NCBI RefSeq assembly: GCF_039522665.1
Contig: NZ_BAAADV010000001.1
Coordinates: forward strand, 947,145-1,011,144
Reading direction: 5' to 3'
Length of the DNA stretch: 64,000 nucleotides
Source of the DNA: Natronoarchaeum mannanilyticum
GTDB taxonomy: Archaea > Halobacteriota > Halobacteria > Halobacteriales > Natronoarchaeaceae
The position numbers and the translations under genes are program-made. Under the pieces are notes generated by a model, which was given only the letters and a program-made list of their open reading frames with translations, was not told the origin of the DNA and did no database searches. Shown piece by piece: positions 54,432 to 63,777 of the stretch (its first letter is position 1; every line of letters starts with the position of its first letter).

Positions 54432-55781
54432 TCACTCGACCTCGGTCACGTCCTCGTCCGGCAGGCTGATCAGGTTCTCCCGACCGATCCGGAGCTTGTC
54501 GACCCGGCCCTCTTCGTCCATCGACGACAGCAGCTGGGACACCTTCGCGTTCGACCAGCCCGTTTCCGTGACGATCGAGGCCTGCTTCATCCGACCGCCG
54601 TTCTCCCGGAGGAGTCGCTCGACGCGCTCCTCGTCGCTGAGCAGTTCGGGGTCGATCTCGTCGCCGCTATCGGCGGCACCGTCGTCCGCGTCCGACGCGT
54701 TCGCGGCGGCGCCCGCAACGCCGGCAGCCTCGCCGTCGGCGCCGTCGCTCGACGCCGCTTCGTCGTCGTCCGTACTGGCGCCATCAGCATCGGTCGTCGT
54801 CCCGGCCTCGCGGTCGCCGGATGCCGCCTCGTCGGCCGCCGGTTCGCCTGACGACGTCAGCCGAGCGGTGAGAGACTCGTCCTCGCCGGTAGCCGGATCG
54901 TCACCGACGCCGGGGATCGCCGCGGCAATCCGGGATGCGGCGTCGTCGCGTTCCCTGAGGACGTACCCCCCCAGCGCCAGCCCGCCGACGATCGCGACGA
55001 GACCGACGCCGAGCAGCGCGAGCCCGTCGAACGGCGAGTCGCTCGGCTGCTCGCCCGGCGATCCGGGCGGCTCCTCGGACCCGCCCGTGGCGACGTACGT
55101 CGCCTCGATGCCGCCGGGTTCGAACGTCGCCGGTCCGGTCCAGGTCGCGGTACCTCCCTTGACGCCGCCGTCCGGCGAGGTGCCGAAGTTCCAGGACTCG
55201 TAGGCGTAGCCGTTCGGCGCGGTGATCATGAGTCGTTGCCCGGCTTCGAGATCGGACAGCCACGTCCCGGACGGCGTCAGGAACGCGTCCCCGAGCGCGA
55301 CGCGGTCGCCGTCGACGCGCGCGAAGTTGGTCCAGGTGAACGAGAAAGACAGGTAGCCCGTCCCGTTGTCCAGGCGGGTCGAGCGGCTCTCGTTGCGGAT
55401 CGTCATCTCTCGGCCGGTCGACTCCGAGGCGTTGGCGGCGAACGGCTCGAACGTCGCCGCGGAGTAACCGGCGTCCGTCTCGCCGGCCTCGTACTCCGCG
55501 GCCAGGTCGCGGAACGCCTGCCGGTCGTCCTCGGTGTCGAGGTCGTGGATTCGCGTGGTGACGGTCCAGCGCGCGTCGCCGTCCGCCGTGAGGTTGATCC
55601 GGAACACCTGGCGCACGTCCGACTCGTTGGCGCCGTCGCTCTGTAGCGTCGGCGCCGCGGACTGGGCGGACGGACCGTCGGCCGCACCCGCCGGTAGGAA
55701 GGCCGTTCCGGCGGCCGGGGCGACGAGGAGGGCGAACAACAGCGGGACTGTCAGGAGGGCGGCGCGAACCCGCATACCCAT
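54432..55781 (-). CDS. Membrane-anchored protein with external domain and cytoplasmic winged helix
   Basis: 449 residues. A Sec signal (AALLTVPLLFALLVAPAAG) is followed by an outside domain of about 200 residues (DGDARWTVTTRIHDLDTEDD, LSFSFTWTNFARVDGDRVAL), one membrane helix near 250-272 (LLGVGLVAIVGGLALGGYVL), an acidic low-complexity linker, and a C-terminal winged helix (EERVERLLRENGGRMKQASI, TGWSNAKVSQLLSSMDEEGR). It has the design of a one-component transmembrane regulator. Start codons at 55781 and 55775 are both possible. Divergent from the secreted protein at 55980. Confidence 0.8.
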   Translation of the reverse strand: MGMRVRAALLTVPLLFALLVAPAAGTAFLPAGAADGPSAQSAAPTLQSDGANESDVRQVFRINLTADGDARWTVTTRIHDLDTEDDRQAFRDLAAEYEAGETDAGYSAATFEPFAANASESTGREMTIRNESRSTRLDNGTGYLSFSFTWTNFARVDGDRVALGDAFLTPSGTWLSDLEAGQRLMITAPNGYAYESWNFGTSPDGGVKGGTATWTGPATFEPGGIEATYVATGGSEEPPGSPGEQPSDSPFDGLALLGVGLVAIVGGLALGGYVLRERDDAASRIAAAIPGVGDDPATGEDESLTARLTSSGEPAADEAASGDREAGTTTDADGASTDDDEAASSDGADGEAAGVAGAAANASDADDGAADSGDEIDPELLSDEERVERLLRENGGRMKQASIVTETGWSNAKVSQLLSSMDEEGRVDKLRIGRENLISLPDEDVTEVE

Positions 55782-55979
55782 CCATCCTGACTGGGGGAAG
55801 AAAATGCTTTTCATCGTGATAAAACGTCAGATCGGGTTATAAATCGTCTCGCGGACGCTCGTCTCGTCGCGGTACGCTCGACACACCGGTTCTGACGGGT
55901 GCGCAAACGGGAGATCGAGCGTTCGGGCAAGCGCCGGAGGCAGCGAACTTTTGTATAAGAACGTCCTACGTCGCCGGTA

Positions 55980-57236
55980 ATGACACGCATCCCCGCGACG
56001 GTCGTCGTCGCCCTCCTCCTCCTCGTGTCGCCGGTGGTCGCCGCGACACCCGCCGGCGGCGTCGACCCTGCGAGCGCCGACGGGGCCACCCCCTCGATCG
56101 AGCACGAGGTCGCTGCGCCGGCCGTCGACGCGACCTCGCTCACCGAGTCGGCCGGACCCATCTCGTGGATCACCCACGACGGCCAGTCGTCGAGGGGCGT
56201 AGCCGGCGAGACAGCCCGGAGCATCGGTAGCACGCTGGGAATGGCGGACCGCGACCTCCGCGCGGAGCTGACCGAGGCGCGGTACGAGAACCGCTTCGAA
56301 GCGGGCGATACGAGCGCCGAGCGACAGGCCGTGCTCGACGAGGCGCTGGCGGACATGGAGCGGCGACACGACCGGCTCGTCGAACGGGAGCGAGAGGCCA
56401 TCGCCGAGCACGCCGCGGGCGAGCGGTCGACGGAGGCGTTCCTCCGGGAGCTCGCCAAGATATCCGCCGACGCGTCCGCCGTCGAACGGCGGCTCGACCA
56501 CCTCGACCGGCTCGCGGACCGCGACGCCGACGTGGAGATCAGTACGCGCAACCTGCGGTACGCGATGTCGCGGTTCGACACGCCGATCAGGAACGACCTC
56601 GTCGCCGCGACGACGGCCGGCGGCCCAGTCGGGGAGCGCATCTACGTCGAGACGTCCGAGAACACCGCCGTTCTCTCGAAGATCGAGGGCGATCAGTACC
56701 TTCGCGAGGGGATCCAGACCGACCAGTACGATCCCGACGGCACCGAGCAGTTCCAGAGCCGCGAGGAGGTCCTCGAGACCGCCGGCAGTCACTACCCCTG
56801 GCTCTACTCGCTTGCGCCCAACGAGCGGGAGCCGTCCTCGCGAACGTACGGGACGACGACCCGCGAGACCGTGAACAACCACCCCGCGGGCTCCAGCCGC
56901 ATCTTCCTCGACAGTTCCACGAAAGGCGTGTTCCTCGAGTATCACACGCTCGACCTCGCGGCGCTCGACCAGACGGCCACCGTGCGACCGTCGGACAGCG
57001 AGTTCACCGTGGGCGCGAACCGCGTCCCCAACGGCGGCCCGCTCTGGGTCAACGTCACCGACGACGGCGGTGATCCGATCGACGCCACGGTGACGATCGG
57101 CGACGGGCACACGGCCCGAACCGGCGACGACGGCGTCGCGTGGTTGCTCGCCCCCGAGGGCGACGTGACGGTGACGGTGTCGGCGCCCGGCGCCGCCGAA
57201 AACGCGACCGTGACGGTGCGGGCGCTGTCGGGCTGA
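55980..57236 (+). CDS. Secreted or surface haloarchaeal protein of unknown function
   Basis: 418 residues with a Sec signal (ATVVVALLLLVSPVVAATPA). Residues about 95-185 are helical and likely coiled coil (EARYENRFEAGDTSAERQAV, DMERRHDRLVEREREAIAEH). The C-terminal 85 residues look like an Ig-type beta domain (GGPLWVNVTDDGGDPIDATV ... DGVAWLLAPEGDVTVTVSAP). No membrane anchor follows. A TATA-like TTGTATAA at about 55953 fits this start. Confidence 0.75.
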   Translation: MTRIPATVVVALLLLVSPVVAATPAGGVDPASADGATPSIEHEVAAPAVDATSLTESAGPISWITHDGQSSRGVAGETARSIGSTLGMADRDLRAELTEARYENRFEAGDTSAERQAVLDEALADMERRHDRLVEREREAIAEHAAGERSTEAFLRELAKISADASAVERRLDHLDRLADRDADVEISTRNLRYAMSRFDTPIRNDLVAATTAGGPVGERIYVETSENTAVLSKIEGDQYLREGIQTDQYDPDGTEQFQSREEVLETAGSHYPWLYSLAPNEREPSSRTYGTTTRETVNNHPAGSSRIFLDSSTKGVFLEYHTLDLAALDQTATVRPSDSEFTVGANRVPNGGPLWVNVTDDGGDPIDATVTIGDGHTARTGDDGVAWLLAPEGDVTVTVSAPGAAENATVTVRALSG

Positions 57237-57297
57237 AAGGCGTCTCGACGCGACGCCGGTCCGTCGTCCGACCGTTCGCTCGACAGGTTGATAGTCG

Positions 57298-57786
57298 ATG
57301 GCGCGGCGAGCGCCGGTCGTGACCGATCGCGGAGTGGCCCCGCTCGTCGGCGTCGCCCTACTCGTGCTCCTCAGCGTCGCGCTCGCGGCCGTCGTCGCGG
57401 GCGGTCTGGCGGCGGTCGACGCCGACGATCCGCCGCCCGCGGCGACGCTGGAGGTCGACGCCGACGCCGACGCGGACCGGATCGGCGTGACTCACGGCGG
57501 CGGGGACGCGCTCGATCCGGACGCCGTCTCGCTGCGCGTCGAGATCGACGGCGAGAACCTCGACCGCCAGCCACCGGTTCCGTTCTTTTCGGTACGGGGG
57601 TTCGATCCGGGACCGAACGGGCCGTTCAACTCGGGCTGGCACGGCGACTGGGTGGCCGGCGAGACGGCGTCACTGCGCGTCGCCGGCACGAACGATCCCG
57701 ACGGTATCGACGAGGGCGAGACTGTTCGGGTTGTCGTCAAAGTCGACGGACGAGTGCTCGCCGATCAACGCGCCGTCGCGCAGTAA
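57298..57786 (+). CDS. Type IV pilin-like protein
   Basis: 162 residues. VVTDRGVAPLVGVALLVLLS has the prepilin-peptidase site of haloarchaeal pilins (cleavage after DRG) followed by the hydrophobic assembly helix, and the rest is an extracellular beta domain (EVDADADADRIGVTHGGGDA, VRVVVKVDGRVLADQRAVAQ). It may be a minor pilin. It follows the secreted protein by about 60 bases and could be co-transcribed. Confidence 0.85.
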   Translation: MARRAPVVTDRGVAPLVGVALLVLLSVALAAVVAGGLAAVDADDPPPAATLEVDADADADRIGVTHGGGDALDPDAVSLRVEIDGENLDRQPPVPFFSVRGFDPGPNGPFNSGWHGDWVAGETASLRVAGTNDPDGIDEGETVRVVVKVDGRVLADQRAVAQ

Positions 57787-57856
57787 GTCAGCCGGTAGAA
57801 GCGGACGGGGGCGGCGGTCCGACGCCGGATCGCAGCGGCGTGTCGACGTTGCGCCG

Positions 57857-58477
57857 CTATTCGGGCGCGCGGGCCGCGGTGACGATCGCGATGTTGGGCT
57901 TGTGGGAGGGCCCCATCAGTCGGTGTTCGATCGCCTCGTAGCCCGCCTCGGAGAACATCCGGTCGGCCTCCTCGTCGTCGTAGAACAGCATGATCGCGTC
58001 GGCGACTTTCTGCGCGAGAGAGTTCTTCGGGTTGTTCGGCCCGACGACGAGCACCTGCCCGCCGGGCTTGACGACGCGGCGGAACTCCCGCAGCGCGGTC
58101 ACCGGGTGGGGCCAGTACTCGATCGAGCCCGACGACCAGATCACGTCGAAGCTGTCGGTCTGGTACGGAAGCCGCTCGGCGTCGCCGCGGGCGAACTGCA
58201 CTGGGTCGTGCTTGCCGAGCTTGGCCCACGCCTTCTCCATCTGGTGGACGCTCTGGTCGAGTCCGTGGACGTTCTCGGTGCGCTCCAGCAGTCCCTCGGT
58301 GGCGAACCCGGTGCCGCAGCCGACGTCGAGCACCCGGTCGCCCTCCTCGATGTCGAGCATACCGATCGCCTCCTCGCGCATCTCCTCGTTCCAGATGAAC
58401 GGGTTTACCCGGTCGTACACCTGCGAGAGGTACTTGTAGAACAGCCGTGCGCGCCGCTTGTTCTCGAGAACGCCCAT
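57857..58477 (-). CDS. Quinone-type SAM methyltransferase (MPBQ/MSBQ methyltransferase-like)
   Basis: 206 residues. Motif I is RVLDVGCGTGFATEGLLERT, then LPYQTDSFDVIWSSGSIEYW and RRVVKPGGQVLVVGPNNPKN. The N-terminal YKYLSQVYDRVNPFIWNEEM and this spacing resemble the plant and cyanobacterial methyl-6-phytyl-benzoquinol enzymes. In haloarchaea a menaquinone or related quinone is a likely acceptor. It is divergent from the ATP synthase operon. Confidence 0.8.
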   Translation of the reverse strand: MGVLENKRRARLFYKYLSQVYDRVNPFIWNEEMREEAIGMLDIEEGDRVLDVGCGTGFATEGLLERTENVHGLDQSVHQMEKAWAKLGKHDPVQFARGDAERLPYQTDSFDVIWSSGSIEYWPHPVTALREFRRVVKPGGQVLVVGPNNPKNSLAQKVADAIMLFYDDEEADRMFSEAGYEAIEHRLMGPSHKPNIAIVTAARAPE

Positions 58478-58644
58478 TACTCGGGGTTTTGGACTGCCGA
58501 GTCATAATCCTGACCTTTGGCATCGGCCGGTACTGGGCGTCGTCCCGCGCCGTGCCAACCGACGCCGTTCCGCGCGACCCGCGGCGCGGAACCTTTCGCA
58601 ACTACCTTATACGCCCCTTTGCAAAGTTCCGCCTGATAATAGAC

Positions 58645-58977
58645 ATGCCGAGGCCAGAGGTTCTCGACCGAATACAGGAGGCCGAAGACGAAGCCGACGA
58701 GATCGTCGCTGAGGCCGAGGCGGATCGGGACGACCGCATCGCCGAGGCGCGCGACCGCGCCGAGGAGATCCGCCAGCAGGCGGAGACCGAGGCCCAGGAG
58801 CTCAAGGAGGAGCGGCTCTCGGAGGCTCGCGAGGAACTGTCCGAGGAACGCGAGGAGATCCTCGAAGAAGGACGCCAACAGCGCGACCAGCTCGCCGAGA
58901 CCGCAAGCGAGCGTGAGGACGAGGTGGTCGAACACGTCCTCGAGGTGTTCACGGAGGCGGTGCATGCTCAGACCTGA
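58645..58977 (+). CDS. atpH: A-type ATP synthase subunit H
   Basis: 110 residues, almost wholly one charged coiled coil (VLDRIQEAEDEADEIVAEAE, RDDRIAEARDRAEEIRQQAE). It forms the peripheral stalk together with subunit E, linking the membrane sector to the head. First gene of the operon; the ATG at 58645 directly precedes the conserved start. Its 3' end overlaps atpI by 14 bases. Confidence 0.92.
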   Translation: MPRPEVLDRIQEAEDEADEIVAEAEADRDDRIAEARDRAEEIRQQAETEAQELKEERLSEAREELSEEREEILEEGRQQRDQLAETASEREDEVVEHVLEVFTEAVHAQT

Positions 58978-61246
58978 GCGGATGAGCAAGGTGTCGGTGG
59001 CGGGCTCCCGCGCTGTGATGGAGCCGGTCATCGAGGCCGTCCACGACCTCAACCTGGTCCACCTGAGCGACTACGACGGCTCGTGGGCCGGGTTCGACAA
59101 CGGCAACCCCGTCGAGGGATCGGAGACGGCGTCCGAGAAGCTGGTCACCGTCCGCTCGCTCAAGAGCATCCTCGGCGTCGAGGAGGAGGACGCCGGCCCG
59201 AGCCGGATCGTCGAGGACGAGGCCCTCGACGAGGAACTCGCCGAGGTCCGCGAGGAGGTCAACGAGCTCGACGAGCGCCGCACGGAAGTGCGCGACGAGC
59301 TGCGCGAAGTCGAGGATCGGATCGGTTCGATGGCGCCCTTCGCCGACCTGGGGATCGACTTGGATCTCCTGTCGGGCTACGAGACGCTCGAGGTTCGCGT
59401 CGGTGAAGGCGACGCGGAGGAGCTTCGCGCCGCGCTCGAAGCCGCCGAGGACGTCGACGAGTTCGAGCTGTTCACGGGCGAAGGTGACGTCGTCGCGGCG
59501 TTCGTCTATCCCGAAGGCGAGGCCGACGGCGAGACGCTCGACGACGCGCTCGTCGGCGTCGACTTCGCCGGCCTCGACGTGCCGGACGCGGAGGGCAGTC
59601 CCGAGGAGTACCTCGAGGAGCTGCGCCACCGAAAGGAGAAGCTCCAGTCGAAGCTCGACTCGATCGAGGGCGACCTCGAAGAGATCAAGCTCGACGCCGC
59701 CGGCTTCCTGCTGGCCGCCGAGGAGAAGCTCTCCATCGAGGTCCAGCAGACCGAGGCGCCCCTGCAGTTCGCGACGACCGAACACGCGTTCGTCGCCGAG
59801 GGCTGGGTGCCGACCGACCGCTACGACGATCTGGTCGCCGCGCTCGAGGACGCCGTCGGCGACCGCGTCGAGATCGAGGAGCTCGAGCGCGCGGAGTACA
59901 CCGAGGAGGGCCACGCGGCCCACACCGAGGAAGTCGACCACGGCGAGCCCGAGTCGACCGAGACGCCGGCCGAGCCCGGCGACGCCGACGAAGAGGAGCC
60001 GCCCAAGGCGGCGACTGACGGTGGAACTGCCACCGCGTCGGCGGCCGGTTCCTCCGGCGCCGTCACGATGGCCGACGACCCGCCGGTGATCCAGGACAAC
60101 GTCAAGGCGGCCCAGCCGTTCGAGTTCCTGCTCGAGATGATCAACCGGCCGAAGTACTCCGAGCTGGACCCGACGATCGTCCTGCTGCTGACGTTCCCGG
60201 CGTTCTACGGGTTCATGCTGGGCGACCTCGGCTACGGGCTACTGTACATTGCAGTCGGCTACCTGCTGTACAGCCGCTTCGAGGACGACGTGTTCCGCAG
60301 CCTCGGCGCGATCGGCATGTGGGCCGGCGGCTTCACGGCGCTGTTCGGCGTGCTGTACGGCGAGTTCTTCGGGATGCACTTCCTGGGAGAGATCGTGTTC
60401 CCGAGCGGGAGCCCGCCGCTGCACAAAGGCCTCCAGCCCGCCTTCAGCTACTACGGCCAGGCGTGGCTGGTGGCGAGCCTGCTGCTCGGCTTGCTCCACC
60501 TGACGATCGGCTACGTGTTCGGGTTCGTCAACGACCTCGATCACGGCGTCGTCGAGTCCTATCTCGAACACGGCTCGTGGGCGACGCTGATGATCGGGCT
60601 CTGGACGTGGGTGTTCAGCCGGCATCTCCAAGGCGCAAAGCCCAGCATGCTGTACACGTCGTTCGGCCCGCAGGGCGAACACACCGCACTTAACCTCGGA
60701 TTTAGCGGTCTCCCCGAGGCAGTCGGGCTGTTCGTCGGCCTCCCGCTGCTGGCCATCGGCTTCCTGACGATGGTCTACGGCGAGGTCAAGCACTACGGTC
60801 TGCTGGGCGTTCTCATCGGCGGCCTCGAGAGCTTCAGCGTGTTCGGCGACGTACTGTCGTACCTCCGGATCGGCGCAGTGATTCTGGCGAAGGCGGGGAT
60901 GGCGTTCGTCGTCAATCTCCTGTTCTTCGGAGTGTACGTCGTCGACGGCGAGTGGCACTTCGCAACGAGCCACGCACCGTCATATTACGCCGAACACGGC
61001 TACCACGGCGCCGAAGTCACCGAGGTCATGTTCGGCGGCCTGCTCCACGGCGGCATCGCTACGGCGATCCTCGGCGTGTTCGTCCTCGTGTTCGGCCACG
61101 CGGTCGTCCTGCTGCTGGGCGTGACCAGCGCCGGCCTGCAGGGGATCCGCCTCGAGTACGTCGAGTTCTTCGACAAGTTCTACGAGGGCGGCGGCCGCGT
61201 GTTCGACCCGTTCGGCTACGATCGGGAGTACACGGCCGAGGACTGA
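58964..61246 (+). CDS. atpI: A-type ATP synthase subunit I (a subunit)
   Basis: 760 residues. The N-terminal half is cytoplasmic and includes coiled coils (LAEVREEVNELDERRTEVRD); the C-terminal half (from about residue 400) has seven or eight membrane helices: LTFPAFYGFMLGDLGYGLLY, then SFSVFGDVLSYLRIGAVILA with the proton-path arginine. An acidic low-complexity linker (about residues 328-370) separates them. It forms the ion channel next to the K ring. Start MLRPERMSKVSVAGSR overlaps atpH. Confidence 0.95.
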   Translation: MLRPERMSKVSVAGSRAVMEPVIEAVHDLNLVHLSDYDGSWAGFDNGNPVEGSETASEKLVTVRSLKSILGVEEEDAGPSRIVEDEALDEELAEVREEVNELDERRTEVRDELREVEDRIGSMAPFADLGIDLDLLSGYETLEVRVGEGDAEELRAALEAAEDVDEFELFTGEGDVVAAFVYPEGEADGETLDDALVGVDFAGLDVPDAEGSPEEYLEELRHRKEKLQSKLDSIEGDLEEIKLDAAGFLLAAEEKLSIEVQQTEAPLQFATTEHAFVAEGWVPTDRYDDLVAALEDAVGDRVEIEELERAEYTEEGHAAHTEEVDHGEPESTETPAEPGDADEEEPPKAATDGGTATASAAGSSGAVTMADDPPVIQDNVKAAQPFEFLLEMINRPKYSELDPTIVLLLTFPAFYGFMLGDLGYGLLYIAVGYLLYSRFEDDVFRSLGAIGMWAGGFTALFGVLYGEFFGMHFLGEIVFPSGSPPLHKGLQPAFSYYGQAWLVASLLLGLLHLTIGYVFGFVNDLDHGVVESYLEHGSWATLMIGLWTWVFSRHLQGAKPSMLYTSFGPQGEHTALNLGFSGLPEAVGLFVGLPLLAIGFLTMVYGEVKHYGLLGVLIGGLESFSVFGDVLSYLRIGAVILAKAGMAFVVNLLFFGVYVVDGEWHFATSHAPSYYAEHGYHGAEVTEVMFGGLLHGGIATAILGVFVLVFGHAVVLLLGVTSAGLQGIRLEYVEFFDKFYEGGGRVFDPFGYDREYTAED

Positions 61247-61460
61247 TTCCGTCGACGCGACTCGTTTTTTCGGTCGGCAGCAGCTCGACAGCGACGACGC
61301 CGCGCCTCGGATCGAACGAGCGTGCTCGACGCCGCGTCCGGCTTGGCCGACGAACGACCATCGTACCTGTCACGATCCGGGCTCGTATCGAAAGTATAAT
61401 ACCCCTCGAATCCCCGTTTTAGCTGTTAGACCGCCGAAATCGGGCGTTTCGTTTGGGAAG

Positions 61461-61490
61461 CTTTATGAACTCCGTAGGGAGAAATACGGA
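61461..61490 (+). promoter_or_regulatory. Internal promoter and 5' hairpin before atpK
   Basis: The 273-base gap between atpI and atpK has a TATA-like CTTTATGA at 61461-61468, predicting transcription from about 61490. A perfect hairpin TCCGTA (61471-61476) / TACGGA (61485-61490) with an 8-base loop overlaps this point. No other gene is seen in 61247-61519. A separate promoter would allow extra atpK mRNA for the multi-copy K ring. Confidence 0.45.
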
Positions 61491-61519
61491 CTGTCCGAAG
61501 CCACGAGGTACACATAATC

Positions 61520-61792
61520 ATGTTCGAAACCATCGCACTCGCACTAGTCGATAGCCTCACCGTCCTTCAGGACGGCACCACCGTCAACGAAGCACCCGCC
61601 CTCCGCCAGGGCGCCGCAGCCGCCATCGGCATCGGCCTCGCCGCGATCGGCGCGGGCTACGCCGAGCGCGGTATCGGCGCCGCGGCCGTCGGCGCGCTCG
61701 CCGAAGACTCCATCTCTACGGGTATCGGGATCGTTCTGACGGTCCTGCCCGAGACGCTGGTGATCTTCGCGCTCGTCGCGCTCTTCACGTAA
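61520..61792 (+). CDS. atpK: A-type ATP synthase subunit K (proteolipid)
   Basis: 90 residues, two membrane helices: AAAIGIGLAAIGAGYAERGI, and GIVLTVLPETLVIFALVALF with the ion-binding glutamate in LPETLVIF. It forms the rotor ring. A short hydrophilic leader precedes helix 1. Length fits the single-hairpin type of proteolipid, one glutamate per subunit. Confidence 0.96.
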   Translation: MFETIALALVDSLTVLQDGTTVNEAPALRQGAAAAIGIGLAAIGAGYAERGIGAAAVGALAEDSISTGIGIVLTVLPETLVIFALVALFT

Positions 61793-61814
61793 ACCGCACC
61801 CCCACTTTCTTACA

Positions 61815-62396
61815 ATGAGTCTGGATACAGTCGTTGAGGACATTCGAGACGAAGCCCGCGCGCGTGCGGAGGATATCCGCGAGGAGGGCGAAGCCCGCGC
61901 CGAGGAGATCGTCGACGAGGCTCAGGCCGACGCCGACGAGATCGTCGCCGAGGCCGAGGAGGAGGCCGAGCGACAGGTCACCCAGGAGCGCGAACAGAAG
62001 CTCTCCAGCGCGAAGCTGGAGGCAAAGCAAAAGCGCCTCGAGGCCCGCCGCGACACGCTCGAGTCGGTCCGCGAGACCGTCGAGTCGGAGCTGGCCGAGC
62101 TGAGCGGCGACGAGCGCGAGGAGCTGACCCGCGCGCTGCTCGAGGCCGCCGAGCCGGAGTTCGAGGACGCCGACGACGTCGTCGTCTACGGTCGCGCCGA
62201 CGACGAGGAGCTCCTGACGGAGATCCTCGAGGACTACGACGGGTTCGAGTACGGCGGCGAGTACGACTGTCTCGGCGGCGTCGTCGTCGAGAGCGAGTCG
62301 AGCCGACTGCGCGTGAACAACACGTTCGACTCCGTGCTCGAGGACGTCTGGGAGGACAACCTTCGAGAGATCAGCTCGCGACTCTTCGAACAATGA
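61815..62396 (+). CDS. atpE: A-type ATP synthase subunit E
   Basis: 193 residues. The first 110 form a charged coiled coil (VEDIRDEARARAEDIREEGE, RAEEIVDEAQADADEIVAEA) and the rest is the globular head-binding domain (EYGGEYDCLGGVVVESESSR is the family signature). Peripheral stalk with subunit H. Overlaps atpC by four bases (ATGA). Confidence 0.95.
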   Translation: MSLDTVVEDIRDEARARAEDIREEGEARAEEIVDEAQADADEIVAEAEEEAERQVTQEREQKLSSAKLEAKQKRLEARRDTLESVRETVESELAELSGDEREELTRALLEAAEPEFEDADDVVVYGRADDEELLTEILEDYDGFEYGGEYDCLGGVVVESESSRLRVNNTFDSVLEDVWEDNLREISSRLFEQ

Positions 62397-63448
62397 GTAC
62401 GAGCCAGCACGGTGCCTCGAACCCGGAGTACGTGAACGCTCGCGTTCGCTCCCGGCGACAGAAGCTGTTCGACGACGAGGACTACCGCAAGCTGGTGCGG
62501 ATGGGCCCCGGCGGGATCGCGCGATTCATGGAGGAAAGCGAGTACGAGCGCGAGATCAACTCGCTCGGGTCGCGCTACGGCGGCGTCGACCTGATCGAGT
62601 ACGCGCTCCACGCCAACCTCGCGAAGCACTTCGACGACCTGCTGGAGTGGTCCGAGGGGACGCTGTACGACCTGATCGCGCGCTACCTCCGGAAGTTCGA
62701 CGTCTGGAACGTCAAGACGGCGCTGCGCGGCATCTACACCGACGCCGACGCCGAGGCGATTCAGGCCGACTACATCCGCGCCGGCGAGTTCGACGACCGG
62801 TTGCTCGACCGACTGTCGGAGGCCGGCAGCGTCGAGGACGCCATCGAGCTGCTCGACGGGACCGTGTTCCACGAGCCCCTCGACGGCGCCTACGAGGCGT
62901 TCGAGGCCGAGGGGCTGCTCGTCCCGCTGGAGAACGCCGCCGACCGCGCGTTCTACGAGCTGCTGCTGTCGGACGTCAGCGTCGGGCCGAACGCAGAGGG
63001 GCCGACCGCCCGCTACGTCGAGTTCCTCGAAGCCGAGATCGACTTCCGGAACGCCCTGCGGCTCGCCCGCACCGGCGCCGACATCGAACCGACCGAGTTC
63101 TTCATCGAGGGCGGAACGCTCTTCGACGAGCGGGAACTCAGACAACTCGTGGGCAACTTCGACGAGCTCGTCGCGCACATCCGCGACAGCCACTACGGCG
63201 ACGAGCTTGACGTCGCGCTCGACGAGCTCGAAGGTGCCGAGAGCCTGATCGGCTTCGAGCACGCCCTCGAGGCGGCGCTGCTGGAGTACTCCGACCGGCT
63301 CTCGAACGTCTACCCGGTGTCGATCGCCGCGGTGCTGTCCTACATCCTCGCCAAGGAGCGCGAGGTCGAGAACGTCCGCGCGATCGCCCGCGGTCGCGAG
63401 GCCGACCTCGACGAATCGGAGATCGAAGACGAACTGGTGATACTATGA
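62393..63448 (+). CDS. atpC: A-type ATP synthase subunit C
   Basis: 351 residues, mostly helical (EYVNARVRSRRQKLFDDEDY, LYDLIARYLRKFDVWNVKTA), the three-lobed subunit that caps the rotor ring and joins it to the central shaft. Ends YILAKEREVENVRAIARGRE, the family's conserved C-terminal segment. Overlaps both neighbours by four bases, as expected in a tightly coupled operon. Confidence 0.95.
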   Translation: MSTSQHGASNPEYVNARVRSRRQKLFDDEDYRKLVRMGPGGIARFMEESEYEREINSLGSRYGGVDLIEYALHANLAKHFDDLLEWSEGTLYDLIARYLRKFDVWNVKTALRGIYTDADAEAIQADYIRAGEFDDRLLDRLSEAGSVEDAIELLDGTVFHEPLDGAYEAFEAEGLLVPLENAADRAFYELLLSDVSVGPNAEGPTARYVEFLEAEIDFRNALRLARTGADIEPTEFFIEGGTLFDERELRQLVGNFDELVAHIRDSHYGDELDVALDELEGAESLIGFEHALEAALLEYSDRLSNVYPVSIAAVLSYILAKEREVENVRAIARGREADLDESEIEDELVIL

Positions 63449-63774
63449 GCCAGGAGATCGCCGTCGTCGGCAGCCCGGACTTCACGACCGGCTTCCGGCT
63501 GGCAGGCGTCCGCAAGTTCGAGAACGTCCCCGACGAGGAAAAGGAAGAGGCGCTCGACGACGCCGTCGAGAACGTCCTCACCGACGAGGGCGTCGGCATC
63601 GTCGTCATGCACGACGACGATCTGGAGCACCTCTCGCGGAACGTTCGACAGGACGTCGAGACGAGCGTGGAACCGGTCGTCGTCACCCTCGGTGGCGGCG
63701 CGGGCAGCGGCGGGCTGCGCGAGAAGATCAAGCGAGCGATCGGTATCGACCTGATGGAGGAAGACGAGACTTAA
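63445..63774 (+). CDS. atpF: A-type ATP synthase subunit F
   Basis: 109 residues with a CheY-like fold: MSQEIAVVGSPDFTTGFRLA, GVGIVVMHDDDLEHLSRNVR and a C-terminal segment that inserts into the head (GLREKIKRAIGIDLMEEDET). Part of the central shaft together with subunit D. Confidence 0.95.
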   Translation: MSQEIAVVGSPDFTTGFRLAGVRKFENVPDEEKEEALDDAVENVLTDEGVGIVVMHDDDLEHLSRNVRQDVETSVEPVVVTLGGGAGSGGLREKIKRAIGIDLMEEDET

Positions 63775-63777
63775 ATC

